A stretch of 5,192 nt of DNA. Source: an uncultured Chloroflexota bacterium. Lineage in GTDB: Bacteria; Chloroflexota; Limnocylindria; Limnocylindrales; CSP1-4. Made by a program: the position numbers and the translations under genes. The notes below the pieces were generated by a model. The model searched no databases and was not told where the DNA came from. It saw nothing but the letters and a program-made list of their open reading frames with translations. Shown here piece after piece: positions 1 to 5,192 of the stretch (positions within the stretch are counted from its first letter, which is position 1; the number at the start of each line of letters is the position of its first letter). The stretch lies in the NCBI GenBank assembly GCA_903924005.1, contig CAIXZV010000070.1, positions 1-5,192 of the forward strand, written 5' to 3'.

Positions 1-684
1 CGCCACGAGCGCGGGCCGGATGAGGCGGTCACGCAGCCGATAGCCGCGGCGGACCTCCTCGACGATGGCGCCTTCGGGCAGCCCGGTGCCGGGCACCGAG
101 ACCACGGCCTCGTGCTCATGCGGGTCGAAGGCTGCGCCACGGGCCGCATCCACAGTCGTGACGCCCTCGCTCTCGAGGAGCACGCGCAGCTTGCGGTCGA
201 TGGCGGCCACGCCGTCTGCCCAGGCGCTGTCCGCGAGCGCGGCGGGCCGATGATCGATGGAGCGATCGAAGTCGTCAGCGAGCGAGAGGACCTTCGTGAT
301 CAGGTCGACGCCCGCGAGGCCCCGCTCAGCCTGGCGCTCGTCCGTGGTGCGGCGTCTGAAGTTCTGGAACTCCGCGCGCTCACGCTGCAACGCTCCGAGG
401 TACTCGTCCGCCTTGGCCAGCGCATCGTCGCGCTCGCCCGCGGACTCGGCCGCTGCGGCCGCACCAACGGCAAGCTGCTGCGCCTGAGCAGTGGCCTCGT
501 CCCGCGCCTTGGCGGCAGCATCGCGCTCCGCGGCCGCAGCCTCAAGCGCCTTGAGCAGCGCCTGGTGCTCTTTGGCCAGCTGCACGTAGAGCCCGGCCAG
601 TTCCTCGTGGGTAACGAGGCGGGGGTCAGCGTATTGGGGCGTCCGGGGAGGGCGCCGAAGTCCGAAGCGGCGAGGTTCAGTCAT
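1..684 (-). CDS. grpE: GrpE, nucleotide exchange factor for DnaK (C-terminus cut by window edge)
   Basis: GrpE releases ADP from the Hsp70 chaperone DnaK in the cytoplasm and so drives its substrate-release cycle. The 228 codons visible start at ATG 684 and stay open to base 1. Residues about 35-125 form an Ala/Glu/Lys/Arg-rich coiled coil ending in YLGALQRERAEFQNFRRRT, the family's central segment. Then come VLSLADDFDRSI (132-143), the four-helix-bundle part GVAAIDRKLRVLLESEGV (158-175), FDPHEHEAV (186-194) and EEVRRGYRLRDRLIRPALVA (209-228), the beta-domain signature that contacts DnaK. That signature normally sits close to the C-terminus, so probably only a few residues are missing. The start is 7 bp after the hrcA stop with no clear Shine-Dalgarno, which suggests translational coupling. 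The N-terminus (residues 1-22) is unusually Arg/Pro-rich, where many GrpE proteins are acidic. The protein is somewhat long for the family (usually about 170-220 residues). Confidence 0.95.
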   Translation of the reverse strand, partial: MTEPRRFGLRRPPRTPQYADPRLVTHEELAGLYVQLAKEHQALLKALEAAAAERDAAAKARDEATAQAQQLAVGAAAAAESAGERDDALAKADEYLGALQRERAEFQNFRRRTTDERQAERGLAGVDLITKVLSLADDFDRSIDHRPAALADSAWADGVAAIDRKLRVLLESEGVTTVDAARGAAFDPHEHEAVVSVPGTGLPEGAIVEEVRRGYRLRDRLIRPALVA

Positions 685-691
685 TGGTGGC

Positions 692-1753
692 TCACGCGTA
701 CAGGTGGTCGATCAGTTCGTTCATCAGCCCCGAGACAAACCGGACCGTGCCGATTGCCTGCGGGTAGGCCATGCGGGTTGGCCCCAGGACGCCAATCACG
801 CCTACGGCGCGGCCGGGGTGTCCGTACGAGGCCAAGACCAGCGAGACGTCGGCCATCTCTTCGGCCGGGTTCTCGCTGCCGATGTAGACATGCACGGAGC
901 CTGTGCCGGCAACCGCGGCGATGAGGCGGGCGAGATAGGCCCGATCCTCGAGCGCAGCAAACACGCGGCGCAGCTTCTCGCTCTGGGCAAACTCCGGGGC
1001 GGCCATGACGTTGAGGAGGCCGTCGCTGAAGAGCTCCTCGATGGCTGCGGCATCAAACTCGTGGAGGGTGCGGACCACGCGCTCGCCCAGACGGCGGGCG
1101 GTCCGCGTTGCCGGATCGTCATCAGGCAGGGCGGCCAGCGTGGCTTCGGCCTCCTCCGCCGTGCAGCCGTCAAGGAGCGTGTTGAGGTGCGCGGCAACAG
1201 CCGACAGCTCCTCCTGCTCCGTGGGCTCGTCCAGCGAGCAGACCACCTGCTTGAGCGCACCTTCGCGCAGGACAAGGATCAGGCTGGCGAGTCGGTCAGC
1301 GATGGATACGAGGTCCAGACGGCGCAGGTGCGCGAAAGCGGCCTTAGCCGGGGTTGCGATGCCGGCGGCCCGCGTCACGCTGGCAAGCGTGGTGGCGGCG
1401 AGGCGGAACCAGTGCTCGCTTGCGTACTCCACCTGGCCAAACTGGTGGCGGATCATCAGTTGCTCCACCGCGGGGAGCGGCACGCTGTCCACGATGGACT
1501 CCACGTAGTAACGGTAGCCGTGCTCCGTGGGGATGCGGCCCGCGGACGTGTGCGGGTGCGTCAGAAGACCGGCGTCCTCAAGCTCCGCCAAGACGGCGCG
1601 AACCGTGGCGCTGGACACGCCAAACCGATAGCGCTCAACAAGCGCCTGGCTTGCCACCGGCTGCGCGGTGGTGACGTATTCCTCGATGACGGCCCTGAGG
1701 ATCGCCTGCGATCGGAGGTCCAGGGGGCCGTCTGTGCGTGCTCGACGCGCCAT
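692..1753 (-). CDS. hrcA: HrcA, heat-inducible transcription repressor
   Basis: HrcA is the repressor of class I heat-shock genes. It binds the CIRCE operator and, in studied species, needs GroEL to stay active. The protein has 353 residues, normal for the family (about 340-360). Residues 1-90 form the winged-helix DNA-binding region: PVASQALVERYRFGVSSATV is the helix-turn-helix part, followed by the family hallmark HPHTSAGRIPTEHGYRYYVE. The middle (about 100-330) is the GAF-like and dimerisation part, with VYIGSENPAEEMADVSLVLA. The C-terminus carries GPTRMAYPQAIGTVRFVSGL, again diagnostic. ATG 1753 is preceded by a good ribosome site (AGAGGA, four bases before the start), and the next upstream element is the CIRCE repeat, so the start is firm. 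grpE follows after 7 bp. The leader holds the gene's own operator, so autorepression is expected. Confidence 0.98.
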   Translation of the reverse strand: MARRARTDGPLDLRSQAILRAVIEEYVTTAQPVASQALVERYRFGVSSATVRAVLAELEDAGLLTHPHTSAGRIPTEHGYRYYVESIVDSVPLPAVEQLMIRHQFGQVEYASEHWFRLAATTLASVTRAAGIATPAKAAFAHLRRLDLVSIADRLASLILVLREGALKQVVCSLDEPTEQEELSAVAAHLNTLLDGCTAEEAEATLAALPDDDPATRTARRLGERVVRTLHEFDAAAIEELFSDGLLNVMAAPEFAQSEKLRRVFAALEDRAYLARLIAAVAGTGSVHVYIGSENPAEEMADVSLVLASYGHPGRAVGVIGVLGPTRMAYPQAIGTVRFVSGLMNELIDHLYA

Positions 1754-1756
1754 TCG

Positions 1757-1764
1757 GTCCTCTC
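1757..1764 (-). promoter_or_regulatory. Ribosome binding site of hrcA
   Basis: On the minus strand GAGAGGA lies just upstream of ATG 1753, separated by CCGA. It is the clearest Shine-Dalgarno sequence in the window and supports the hrcA start. Most other genes here have weak or no such site. Confidence 0.75.
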
Positions 1765-1773
1765 ATCAGGTAG

Positions 1774-1800
1774 TTAGCACTCACATGGTGAGAGTGCTAA
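1774..1800. promoter_or_regulatory. CIRCE operator (HrcA binding site)
   Basis: This is a perfect 9-9-9 inverted repeat: TTAGCACTC (1774-1782), nine spacer bases (1783-1791), GAGTGCTAA (1792-1800). Both arms match the classical CIRCE consensus at every base. It lies between the promoter and the hrcA ribosome site, 20 bp before the start codon, and so falls in the 5' leader of the transcript. Known role: HrcA binds it as a dimer and blocks transcription, and heat stress relieves the block. Here it should control hrcA-grpE and anything downstream. Confidence 0.98.
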
Positions 1801-1813
1801 CACCCGTGCCGAG

Positions 1814-1843
1814 AGTCTAGCGCCGCGCCGCGGGGGGTGTCAA
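1814..1843 (-). promoter_or_regulatory. Sigma70/SigA-type promoter of the hrcA-grpE operon
   Basis: Read on the minus strand, a perfect -35 hexamer TTGACA (1843-1838) is followed after 18 bp by the -10 hexamer TAGACT (1819-1814; four of six consensus bases). The predicted transcription start is near 1807, only about 7 bp before the CIRCE repeat, which is the usual arrangement for CIRCE-regulated housekeeping promoters. The site sits in the short gap between the upstream gene's stop (1870) and hrcA, an AT-richer spot in GC-rich DNA. Confidence 0.75.
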
Positions 1844-1869
1844 CGGGTGGCCTTCGGGCCGCGCGAGGG

Positions 1870-2286
1870 TCAGCCCTGCGCCTCGATCGTCACCGCGCCG
1901 GTCTCGACGTCGATGAGCAGCCACATGACCGAGTAGTAGGTGATGCCGGAGCCCTTCTCAGTCACGGCCCCGCCAACCTGGACGCGCCACGACGCCCGGC
2001 CTGACTTGGTTGCTGCGGCCGCTGGGTTCCCGACAACCACCTCGGTCAGCGTGGCGTCCGCGGGATGGCCAGCCACGTAGAACGCACGGGCGATGGCCAT
2101 AGCCTGTACGGGGCTGGTCCCCGGGGGCGCAGCCTTGCCGCCACTTGGCCCGAGACCGAGGGCCGAGACCGCAACGCCGGCCGTGATGACGAGCACGGCC
2201 AGCGCAGCCAGCACGCCGAGCGCCAGCACTGGCCTTGCGCGCCGATCCCGAACTGGCGTCCCCTCAGCGTCCATGTCGTGCAGCAT
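1870..2286 (-). CDS. Small single-pass membrane-anchored protein of unknown function, possibly with a PepSY-like outer domain
   Basis: I do not recognise this as a named family. From ATG 2286 it has 138 residues: a short Arg-containing cytoplasmic stretch (1-18), one strong membrane helix (about 19-45, LALGVLAALAVLVITAGVAV), a Gly/Pro-rich linker (45-60), and a compact domain of about 80 residues. That domain reads as a helix (VQAMAIARAFYVAGHPADAT) followed by strands: the ASWRVQV region, YYSVMWLLIDVETG, AVTIEAQG. A helix with strands ending in D-x-x-TG resembles PepSY-type domains, but this is only a guess from pattern. Positive charges before the helix predict an outside C-terminus. The frame is open up to ATG 2484, but those extra 66 residues are low-complexity Ala/Arg/Ser and overlap the repeat region, so I prefer the internal start; ATG 2274 (134 residues) is equally possible. 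Neither start has a strong ribosome site. It ends 26 bp before the hrcA -35 box. Confidence 0.65.
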   Translation of the reverse strand: MLHDMDAEGTPVRDRRARPVLALGVLAALAVLVITAGVAVSALGLGPSGGKAAPPGTSPVQAMAIARAFYVAGHPADATLTEVVVGNPAAAATKSGRASWRVQVGGAVTEKGSGITYYSVMWLLIDVETGAVTIEAQG

Positions 2287-2304
2287 CGCCCCGGTGCCGG
2301 GCCG

Positions 2305-2310
2305 GGTCAA
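2305..2310 (-). promoter_or_regulatory. Weak candidate -35 box for the small membrane protein gene
   Basis: TTGACC on the minus strand is followed after 17 bp by GATGCT (2287-2282), only a three-of-six match to a -10 box. If used, transcription would start close to 2274-2275, on the second candidate ATG of the gene, giving a leaderless message. The -35 is decent and the -10 is poor, so this is a tentative call. Confidence 0.2.
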
Positions 2311-2426
2311 GCAGCAGCGAAATGCTCGCCTGGCACGCGCTTTGGAAGAACGCGTGGGCGGCCGCGCCTCGGGCAGCAAGGGCGCAAGCACGGGACTGGA
2401 CGCGCTCGCTGAGGCGACGGCCGGAA

Positions 2427-2443
2427 TGCTCGCGTGGCGAGCA
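2427..2443. repeat. Short perfect hairpin in the gap after hemW
   Basis: TGCTCGC (2427-2433) and GCGAGCA (2437-2443) are exact reverse complements around a 3-base loop. No T run follows on either strand, so it is not a standard intrinsic terminator. It lies inside the repeat region and part of it resembles the repeat unit. Confidence 0.5.
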
Positions 2444-2466
2444 GTATCTCGCGCTCCCCGGCATTG

Positions 2467-2594
2467 CGCTCTCTTGGCGGGCATTCCGGAATTCCAATGG
2501 CGGCGCAGAGCTGTTTACGCTCCTGCGGAGGGCATTTCGGAATTGCTGCCCGCGGGGCCTTCCAGAACGCTCGCCAGGCGGACATTCCGGAACT
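2467..2594 (+). repeat. Three degenerate direct repeats at about 50-bp period
   Basis: The pattern, read on the + strand, is CGCTC, four variable bases, then GGCGGGCATTCCGG, usually continued by AAYT. Copies start at 2467 (all 19 fixed bases match), 2518 (two mismatches, GGAGGGCATTTCGG) and 2568 (one mismatch, GGCGGACATTCCGG), giving spacings of 51 and 50 bp. The 3' end contains the palindrome ATTCCGGAAT. Weaker relatives are seen at 2403-2424, 2452-2468 (shortened), 2323-2345, and a half-period core at 2557-2569. The function is unknown; the repeats lie outside confident genes. Confidence 0.7.
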
Positions 2595-2620
2595 CGGGCG
2601 CACAGGTCCCGTGCGCGTGC

Positions 2621-3856
2621 TCAGACGAGACGCGAGAACAGCTCGTTGGACAGGAGGCGGCCGCGCGTCGTCAGCCGGACCGCATCGCCTGCCACCTCGA
2701 GGAGCCCTGCGTCAAGCGCCCAGGCCAAGTGCGGTGCCAGCGGCGAGCCTGGCGCGGAGGCCTCGGCGGAAGGCAGGCCCGTGTCCAGACGGAGCGCGAG
2801 GATCACGCGCTCGGCAGCGGCGTCGGCACCCTCAATGACCTCGCACCCACCCGGCGGCAGCACGGGCGTCGGGCCAGACAACGCCCGCAGGTAGCCGTCC
2901 AGCCGCGCGGCGTTCCAGCGTCGCGTGACCCCGTCAAACGCATGGGCGCCGGGGCCAACCGCCTCGTACGGCCACCGCTGCCAGTACACCAGGTTGTGGC
3001 GGCTCTCATGCGCGGGCTTGCCCCAGTTGGAGATCTCGTAGCCGCGGAAGCCAGCCGCCGCCAGCCGCGACACCGCGAGGCGGTATTGCTCCTCGGCCCT
3101 GTCCTCGGACTGCTCGAGCACCGCCGAAGCGCGCCATCGGCGTGCCCCCGCCCGGGTTGGCAGGTGGTCGCCCAGCACGCCCGTCAGCCCTTCCTCGTCC
3201 GGGTCGTCCAGCGTGAGCGCGTACGCGGACACGTGGTCCACATCCAGCGCCAGCACCGAGTCCAGGGTGGCAGCCCACGCGGCGGCGGACTGCCCGGGCG
3301 CGTCGTACAGCACATCCACGGACACGGACCGGATCCCGGCCGCTCGTGCCTCCCCCACCGCCGCGGCCACATCGCCAGCCGAGTGCCGTCGCCCCAGCCG
3401 ACCCAACAGCGCGGGGTCCACGGCCTGGACGCCACGGGAGAGCCGGTTGACGCCGGCGGCAACCAGCTCAGCAGCAACACCCCGCTCATCGGGCCCCGGG
3501 TTGGATTCGATGGTGACCTCGGCATCGCGCGCAATCCCAAAGCGCTCCCGCACGAGCGATAGAACCGCGGCGATGGACGCCGACGGCAGCAGCGTTGGCG
3601 TACCGCCGCCGATGTACACGGTCTCCAGCGGCGCCCGGTGCGGGAGGGCAGCGTCCAGCGCATCGGCCCGCAGCGAGAGCTCGGTTAGCAGCGCGGCCGT
3701 GTATACCTCAACGCGTGACGCCGGGCCGCGCGCCGCGGAACCCGCGTACACCACAAAGTCGCAGTACGGACACAGCGAGACGCAAAAGGGAACGTGGATG
3801 TAGAGCGCGGCCGGCGGGGCCGACGTCGCCGAAACCGCCGGGATTGGGGCCGTCAG
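2621..3856 (-). CDS. hemW: HemW, radical-SAM heme chaperone (coproporphyrinogen-oxidase-like), apparent CTG start
   Basis: HemW binds heme and a [4Fe-4S]/SAM cluster and is thought to hand heme to target proteins; it was formerly annotated as oxygen-independent coproporphyrinogen III oxidase (HemN-like). With the CTG start at 3856 it has 411 residues. Motifs: LYIHVPFC then CxxxCxxC (Cys25, 29, 32) for the iron-sulfur cluster; GGGTP (83-87) for SAM; ESNPG (117-121); NRLSRGVQ (137-144); YEISNWGKPAHESRHNLVYW (273-292), holding the HNxxYW heme-binding motif; GPGAH (301-305); and a winged-helix-like C-terminal HemN domain to the end. The first ordinary start codon in frame, GTG 3754, lies after the cysteines and would give a dead protein, and none is found between it and at least 3960. 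CTG 3856 overlaps the previous gene's TGA (CTGA), implying coupled translation, with G-rich AGGGG just before it. There is an extra hydrophilic stretch near 225-255 relative to typical members. The function call is firm; the exact start is moderately sure. Confidence 0.94.
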   Translation of the reverse strand: MTAPIPAVSATSAPPAALYIHVPFCVSLCPYCDFVVYAGSAARGPASRVEVYTAALLTELSLRADALDAALPHRAPLETVYIGGGTPTLLPSASIAAVLSLVRERFGIARDAEVTIESNPGPDERGVAAELVAAGVNRLSRGVQAVDPALLGRLGRRHSAGDVAAAVGEARAAGIRSVSVDVLYDAPGQSAAAWAATLDSVLALDVDHVSAYALTLDDPDEEGLTGVLGDHLPTRAGARRWRASAVLEQSEDRAEEQYRLAVSRLAAAGFRGYEISNWGKPAHESRHNLVYWQRWPYEAVGPGAHAFDGVTRRWNAARLDGYLRALSGPTPVLPPGGCEVIEGADAAAERVILALRLDTGLPSAEASAPGSPLAPHLAWALDAGLLEVAGDAVRLTTRGRLLSNELFSRLV

Positions 3857-4650
3857 CGCCCCTGCCCCGCGATGGAATCGGCATCGGGGTCCAGCACCTG
3901 CCAGCCGTCGGGCGTCCGGCGCTGCTCCTCCACCTCTTCGGGCTCCATGCCGCGTGGCGTGAGCAGCCCCGCGTGGCCGGTCGTGAAGTAGATCGCGACG
4001 CGCGTGATCGCCTGGCCCAGGAACGCGGCGCCAATCCCTCCGGTGACCACCGTGAGAAAGCCGCCCGCAAAGCCCATCGCCAACATGACAAACAGCATCC
4101 AGGTGGATCGGCCGCGCGCACCAACACGGGTGGCCAGCGCGTAGAGCATCGCCTGCGCAATCACCGCCAACACCGGGTCCGTCCCAATCACCGTCAGGAA
4201 GCCCAGCACGATGCCGCGGAACACGGCCTCGTCCACAAAGGCTGTGGACACTGCGTTGATGACCGCGCCCGGATAGGACATCACGCCCGGGACGCGCACC
4301 TGGCGATACCGCAAATACGCAACGCCAACGGCGATCAGACAGCCGGTGACGCCGTACAGAAGGCCAAACACGAGGACACCCACACGCTCACCAAGCGCGA
4401 GGTACAGGTCTGAGCTGGGCGCCGGGTGCAGCACGAGCACCACGGTGATCCCGATGACACCCAGCACGTACCAGGCCAGTCTGCGAAGCAGGGATGGTCG
4501 GTTGCCGTCGGCATCGAGATCGTCGTACTCGGCCGCGCCAAAGCGCTCGGCGTCAAGCCGAAGCAGAATGAGGAACAAACCGATCGCAAGCGCCATGAGC
4601 ACGCGCAGCGGCTCAGGAACATGGCTGATGCCGGGGACGGTGAACGGCAT
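3853..4650 (-). CDS. CPBP/CAAX-protease-like multi-pass membrane protein with altered catalytic residues
   Basis: This 265-residue integral membrane protein has hydrophobic segments at about 15-32, 58-75, 88-113, 128-155, 157-174, 183-204 and 206-222, then a hydrophilic, acidic tail (about 231-265). The core resembles the CPBP (CAAX protease and bacteriocin-processing, ABI) family: AFVDEAVFRGIVLGFL (137-152) aligns with the EExxxR motif, AQAMLYALAT with the FxxxH motif, and GGFLTVVTGGIGAAFLGQAI with the last motif, normally HxxxN. Here the residues are D140-E141-xxx-R145, Y170xxxT174 and Q213xxxR217, so both metal-binding-type histidines and the Asn are gone. I infer a non-catalytic membrane protein of this fold; family membership is itself from motif reading. 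ATG 4650 is the first start after an in-frame TAG; a GAGG lies about 12 bases upstream. lepA ends 60 bp before it, and its stop overlaps the probable hemW start, so it is likely in one transcript with both. Confidence 0.8.
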   Translation of the reverse strand: MPFTVPGISHVPEPLRVLMALAIGLFLILLRLDAERFGAAEYDDLDADGNRPSLLRRLAWYVLGVIGITVVLVLHPAPSSDLYLALGERVGVLVFGLLYGVTGCLIAVGVAYLRYRQVRVPGVMSYPGAVINAVSTAFVDEAVFRGIVLGFLTVIGTDPVLAVIAQAMLYALATRVGARGRSTWMLFVMLAMGFAGGFLTVVTGGIGAAFLGQAITRVAIYFTTGHAGLLTPRGMEPEEVEEQRRTPDGWQVLDPDADSIAGQGR

Positions 4651-4710
4651 CTGGGCGCGCTACCTCGACCGAAGACCGGGGAGGGCAGCGAAGGGCGTCA
4701 TGGGACGCGC

Positions 4711-5192
4711 TCAGTCCTCATCCATTCGAAGGATGGCAAGGAAGGCCTCCTGTGGGATCTCGACGGATCCGACGCGCTTCATCCGCTGCTTCCCCTCTTT
4801 CTGCTTCTCCAGCAGCTTGCGCTTGCGGCTGATGTCGCCACCGTAACACTTTGCGAGGACGTTCTTCCGCATCGCCCTGATGGTTTCGCGGGCCACAACA
4901 TGGCTGCCGATGGCGGCCTGCACGGGCACCTCGAACATCTGGCGCGGGATCAGCTCCTTGAGCTTCTCGGTCAACTGGCGACCGGTGGTCTGGGCGCGTT
5001 CGCGGTGGACGATGAGGCTCAGCGCGTCAACGGGCTCGCCGGCAACCATGATGTCAAGCTTGACAAGGTTGGCGGCCCGATAGCCAGACTCCTCGTACTC
5101 CATGGACGCGTAGCCCTGTGTGCGGCTCTTGAGTTGGTCGTAGTAGTCCACGATCAGCTCGGCCAGCGGCAGCTCGAAGTGCATGTGGACCC
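4711..5192 (-). CDS. lepA: LepA / elongation factor 4, C-terminal part (5' end outside window)
   Basis: LepA is a ribosome-binding GTPase related to EF-G, implicated in translation under stress and in ribosome assembly. About 160 C-terminal residues are visible; the GTPase domains lie beyond the right edge. Visible hallmarks are FELPLAELIVDYYDQLKS with GYASMEYE (EF-G domain V-like), LVKLDIMVAGEPVDALSLIV, KLKELIPRQMFEVPVQAAIG, and the LepA-specific C-terminal domain with the near-invariant VLAKCYGGDISRKRKLLEKQ followed by KEGKQRMKRVGSVEIPQEAF. The frame is open to the window end; the internal ATG at 5184 is not the start. The sequence is a close family match with no sign of decay. It is followed after 60 bp by the CPBP-like gene and is probably the first gene of this cluster. 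Confidence 0.97.
   Translation of the reverse strand, partial: VHMHFELPLAELIVDYYDQLKSRTQGYASMEYEESGYRAANLVKLDIMVAGEPVDALSLIVHRERAQTTGRQLTEKLKELIPRQMFEVPVQAAIGSHVVARETIRAMRKNVLAKCYGGDISRKRKLLEKQKEGKQRMKRVGSVEIPQEAFLAILRMDED

Larger units (their letters stand above)
2287..2620. other. Non-coding stretch between hemW and the small membrane protein gene
   Basis: About 330 bp with no convincing gene. The short open frames here give low-complexity Arg/Ala/Pro/Ser peptides with no domain. The stretch holds degenerate direct repeats (best copies 2467-2590), a short perfect hairpin (2427-2443) and a weak promoter-like TTGACC on the minus strand (2310-2305). I see no T-rich intrinsic terminator after hemW. 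Confidence 0.6.

Noticed and set aside
112..924. + strand open frame spanning grpE and the end of hrcA (270 codons)
   Set aside because: It is antisense to two clear genes, with a low-complexity Arg-rich end.
704..1777. Long + strand open frame opposite hrcA (357 codons)
   Set aside because: It is antisense to hrcA, whose motifs are unmistakable; the product has no recognisable domain and crosses the CIRCE operator.
1849..1860. GGCC-TTCG-GGCC hairpin as a terminator for the small membrane protein gene
   Set aside because: The stem is only 4 bp, no T run follows on the minus strand, and the hrcA -35 box starts a few bases further on.
2287..2484. N-terminal extension of the small membrane protein from ATG 2484
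   Set aside because: The extra 66 residues are low-complexity Ala/Arg/Ser, overlap the repeat region, and would bury the membrane anchor behind a long unstructured tail.
2403..2605. CRISPR array
   Set aside because: The repeats are too divergent, too few and too short-spaced, and there are no cas genes nearby.
2093..3562. Long open frame (489 codons) on the + strand opposite hemW and the gap
   Set aside because: It gives an Arg/Gly/Pro/Ala-rich product with no domain, lies antisense to the well-conserved hemW, and is the usual by-product of GC-rich third positions.
2621..3754. hemW starting at GTG 3754 as a truncated gene
   Set aside because: The same frame continues upstream into an intact CxxxCxxC cluster and LYIHVPFC, so the gene is complete and merely lacks an ordinary start codon.
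3595..4413. + strand open frame opposite hemW and the CPBP-like gene (272 codons)
   Set aside because: The product is His/Arg-rich with no domain, and two supported minus-strand genes cover the same DNA.

Overview
All genes found lie on the minus strand, so transcription runs from high to low coordinates and the + strand carries no supportable gene. In transcription order: the 3' end of lepA (ribosomal GTPase EF4, running off the right edge), a CPBP/CAAX-type multi-pass membrane protein, hemW (radical-SAM heme chaperone), a non-coding stretch of about 330 bp with degenerate direct repeats, a small membrane-anchored protein of unknown function, then the class I heat-shock unit: promoter, CIRCE operator, hrcA and grpE (grpE runs off the left edge).

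The DNA is strongly GC-rich with codon third positions to match. The order lepA - hemW - hrcA - grpE with a CIRCE operator is a conserved bacterial neighbourhood, best known from Firmicutes and also seen in Chloroflexota and, in part, Actinobacteria. High GC plus HrcA/CIRCE regulation and grpE directly after hrcA makes a high-GC, probably uncultured Chloroflexota-like bacterium my best guess. That is inference and was not tested by a search. Two less expected membrane-protein genes are inserted into this neighbourhood, one between lepA and hemW and one between hemW and hrcA.

The heat-shock unit is the best resolved part. A sigma70-type promoter (TTGACA, 18 bp, TAGACT) fires just ahead of a perfect CIRCE inverted repeat in the 5' leader of hrcA, and grpE follows hrcA after only 7 bp. 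HrcA should therefore repress its own operon, which probably continues to dnaK outside the window.

The points most worth a second look are: (1) hemW, whose radical-SAM cysteines lie upstream of every in-frame ATG/GTG/TTG, so that it seems to start at a CTG overlapping the stop codon of the previous gene; (2) the CPBP-like protein, which keeps the fold but has lost most catalytic residues; (3) a set of about 23-27 bp repeats spaced about 50 bp apart behind hemW. I see no mobile element, CRISPR array, RNA gene or clearly new multi-gene system.
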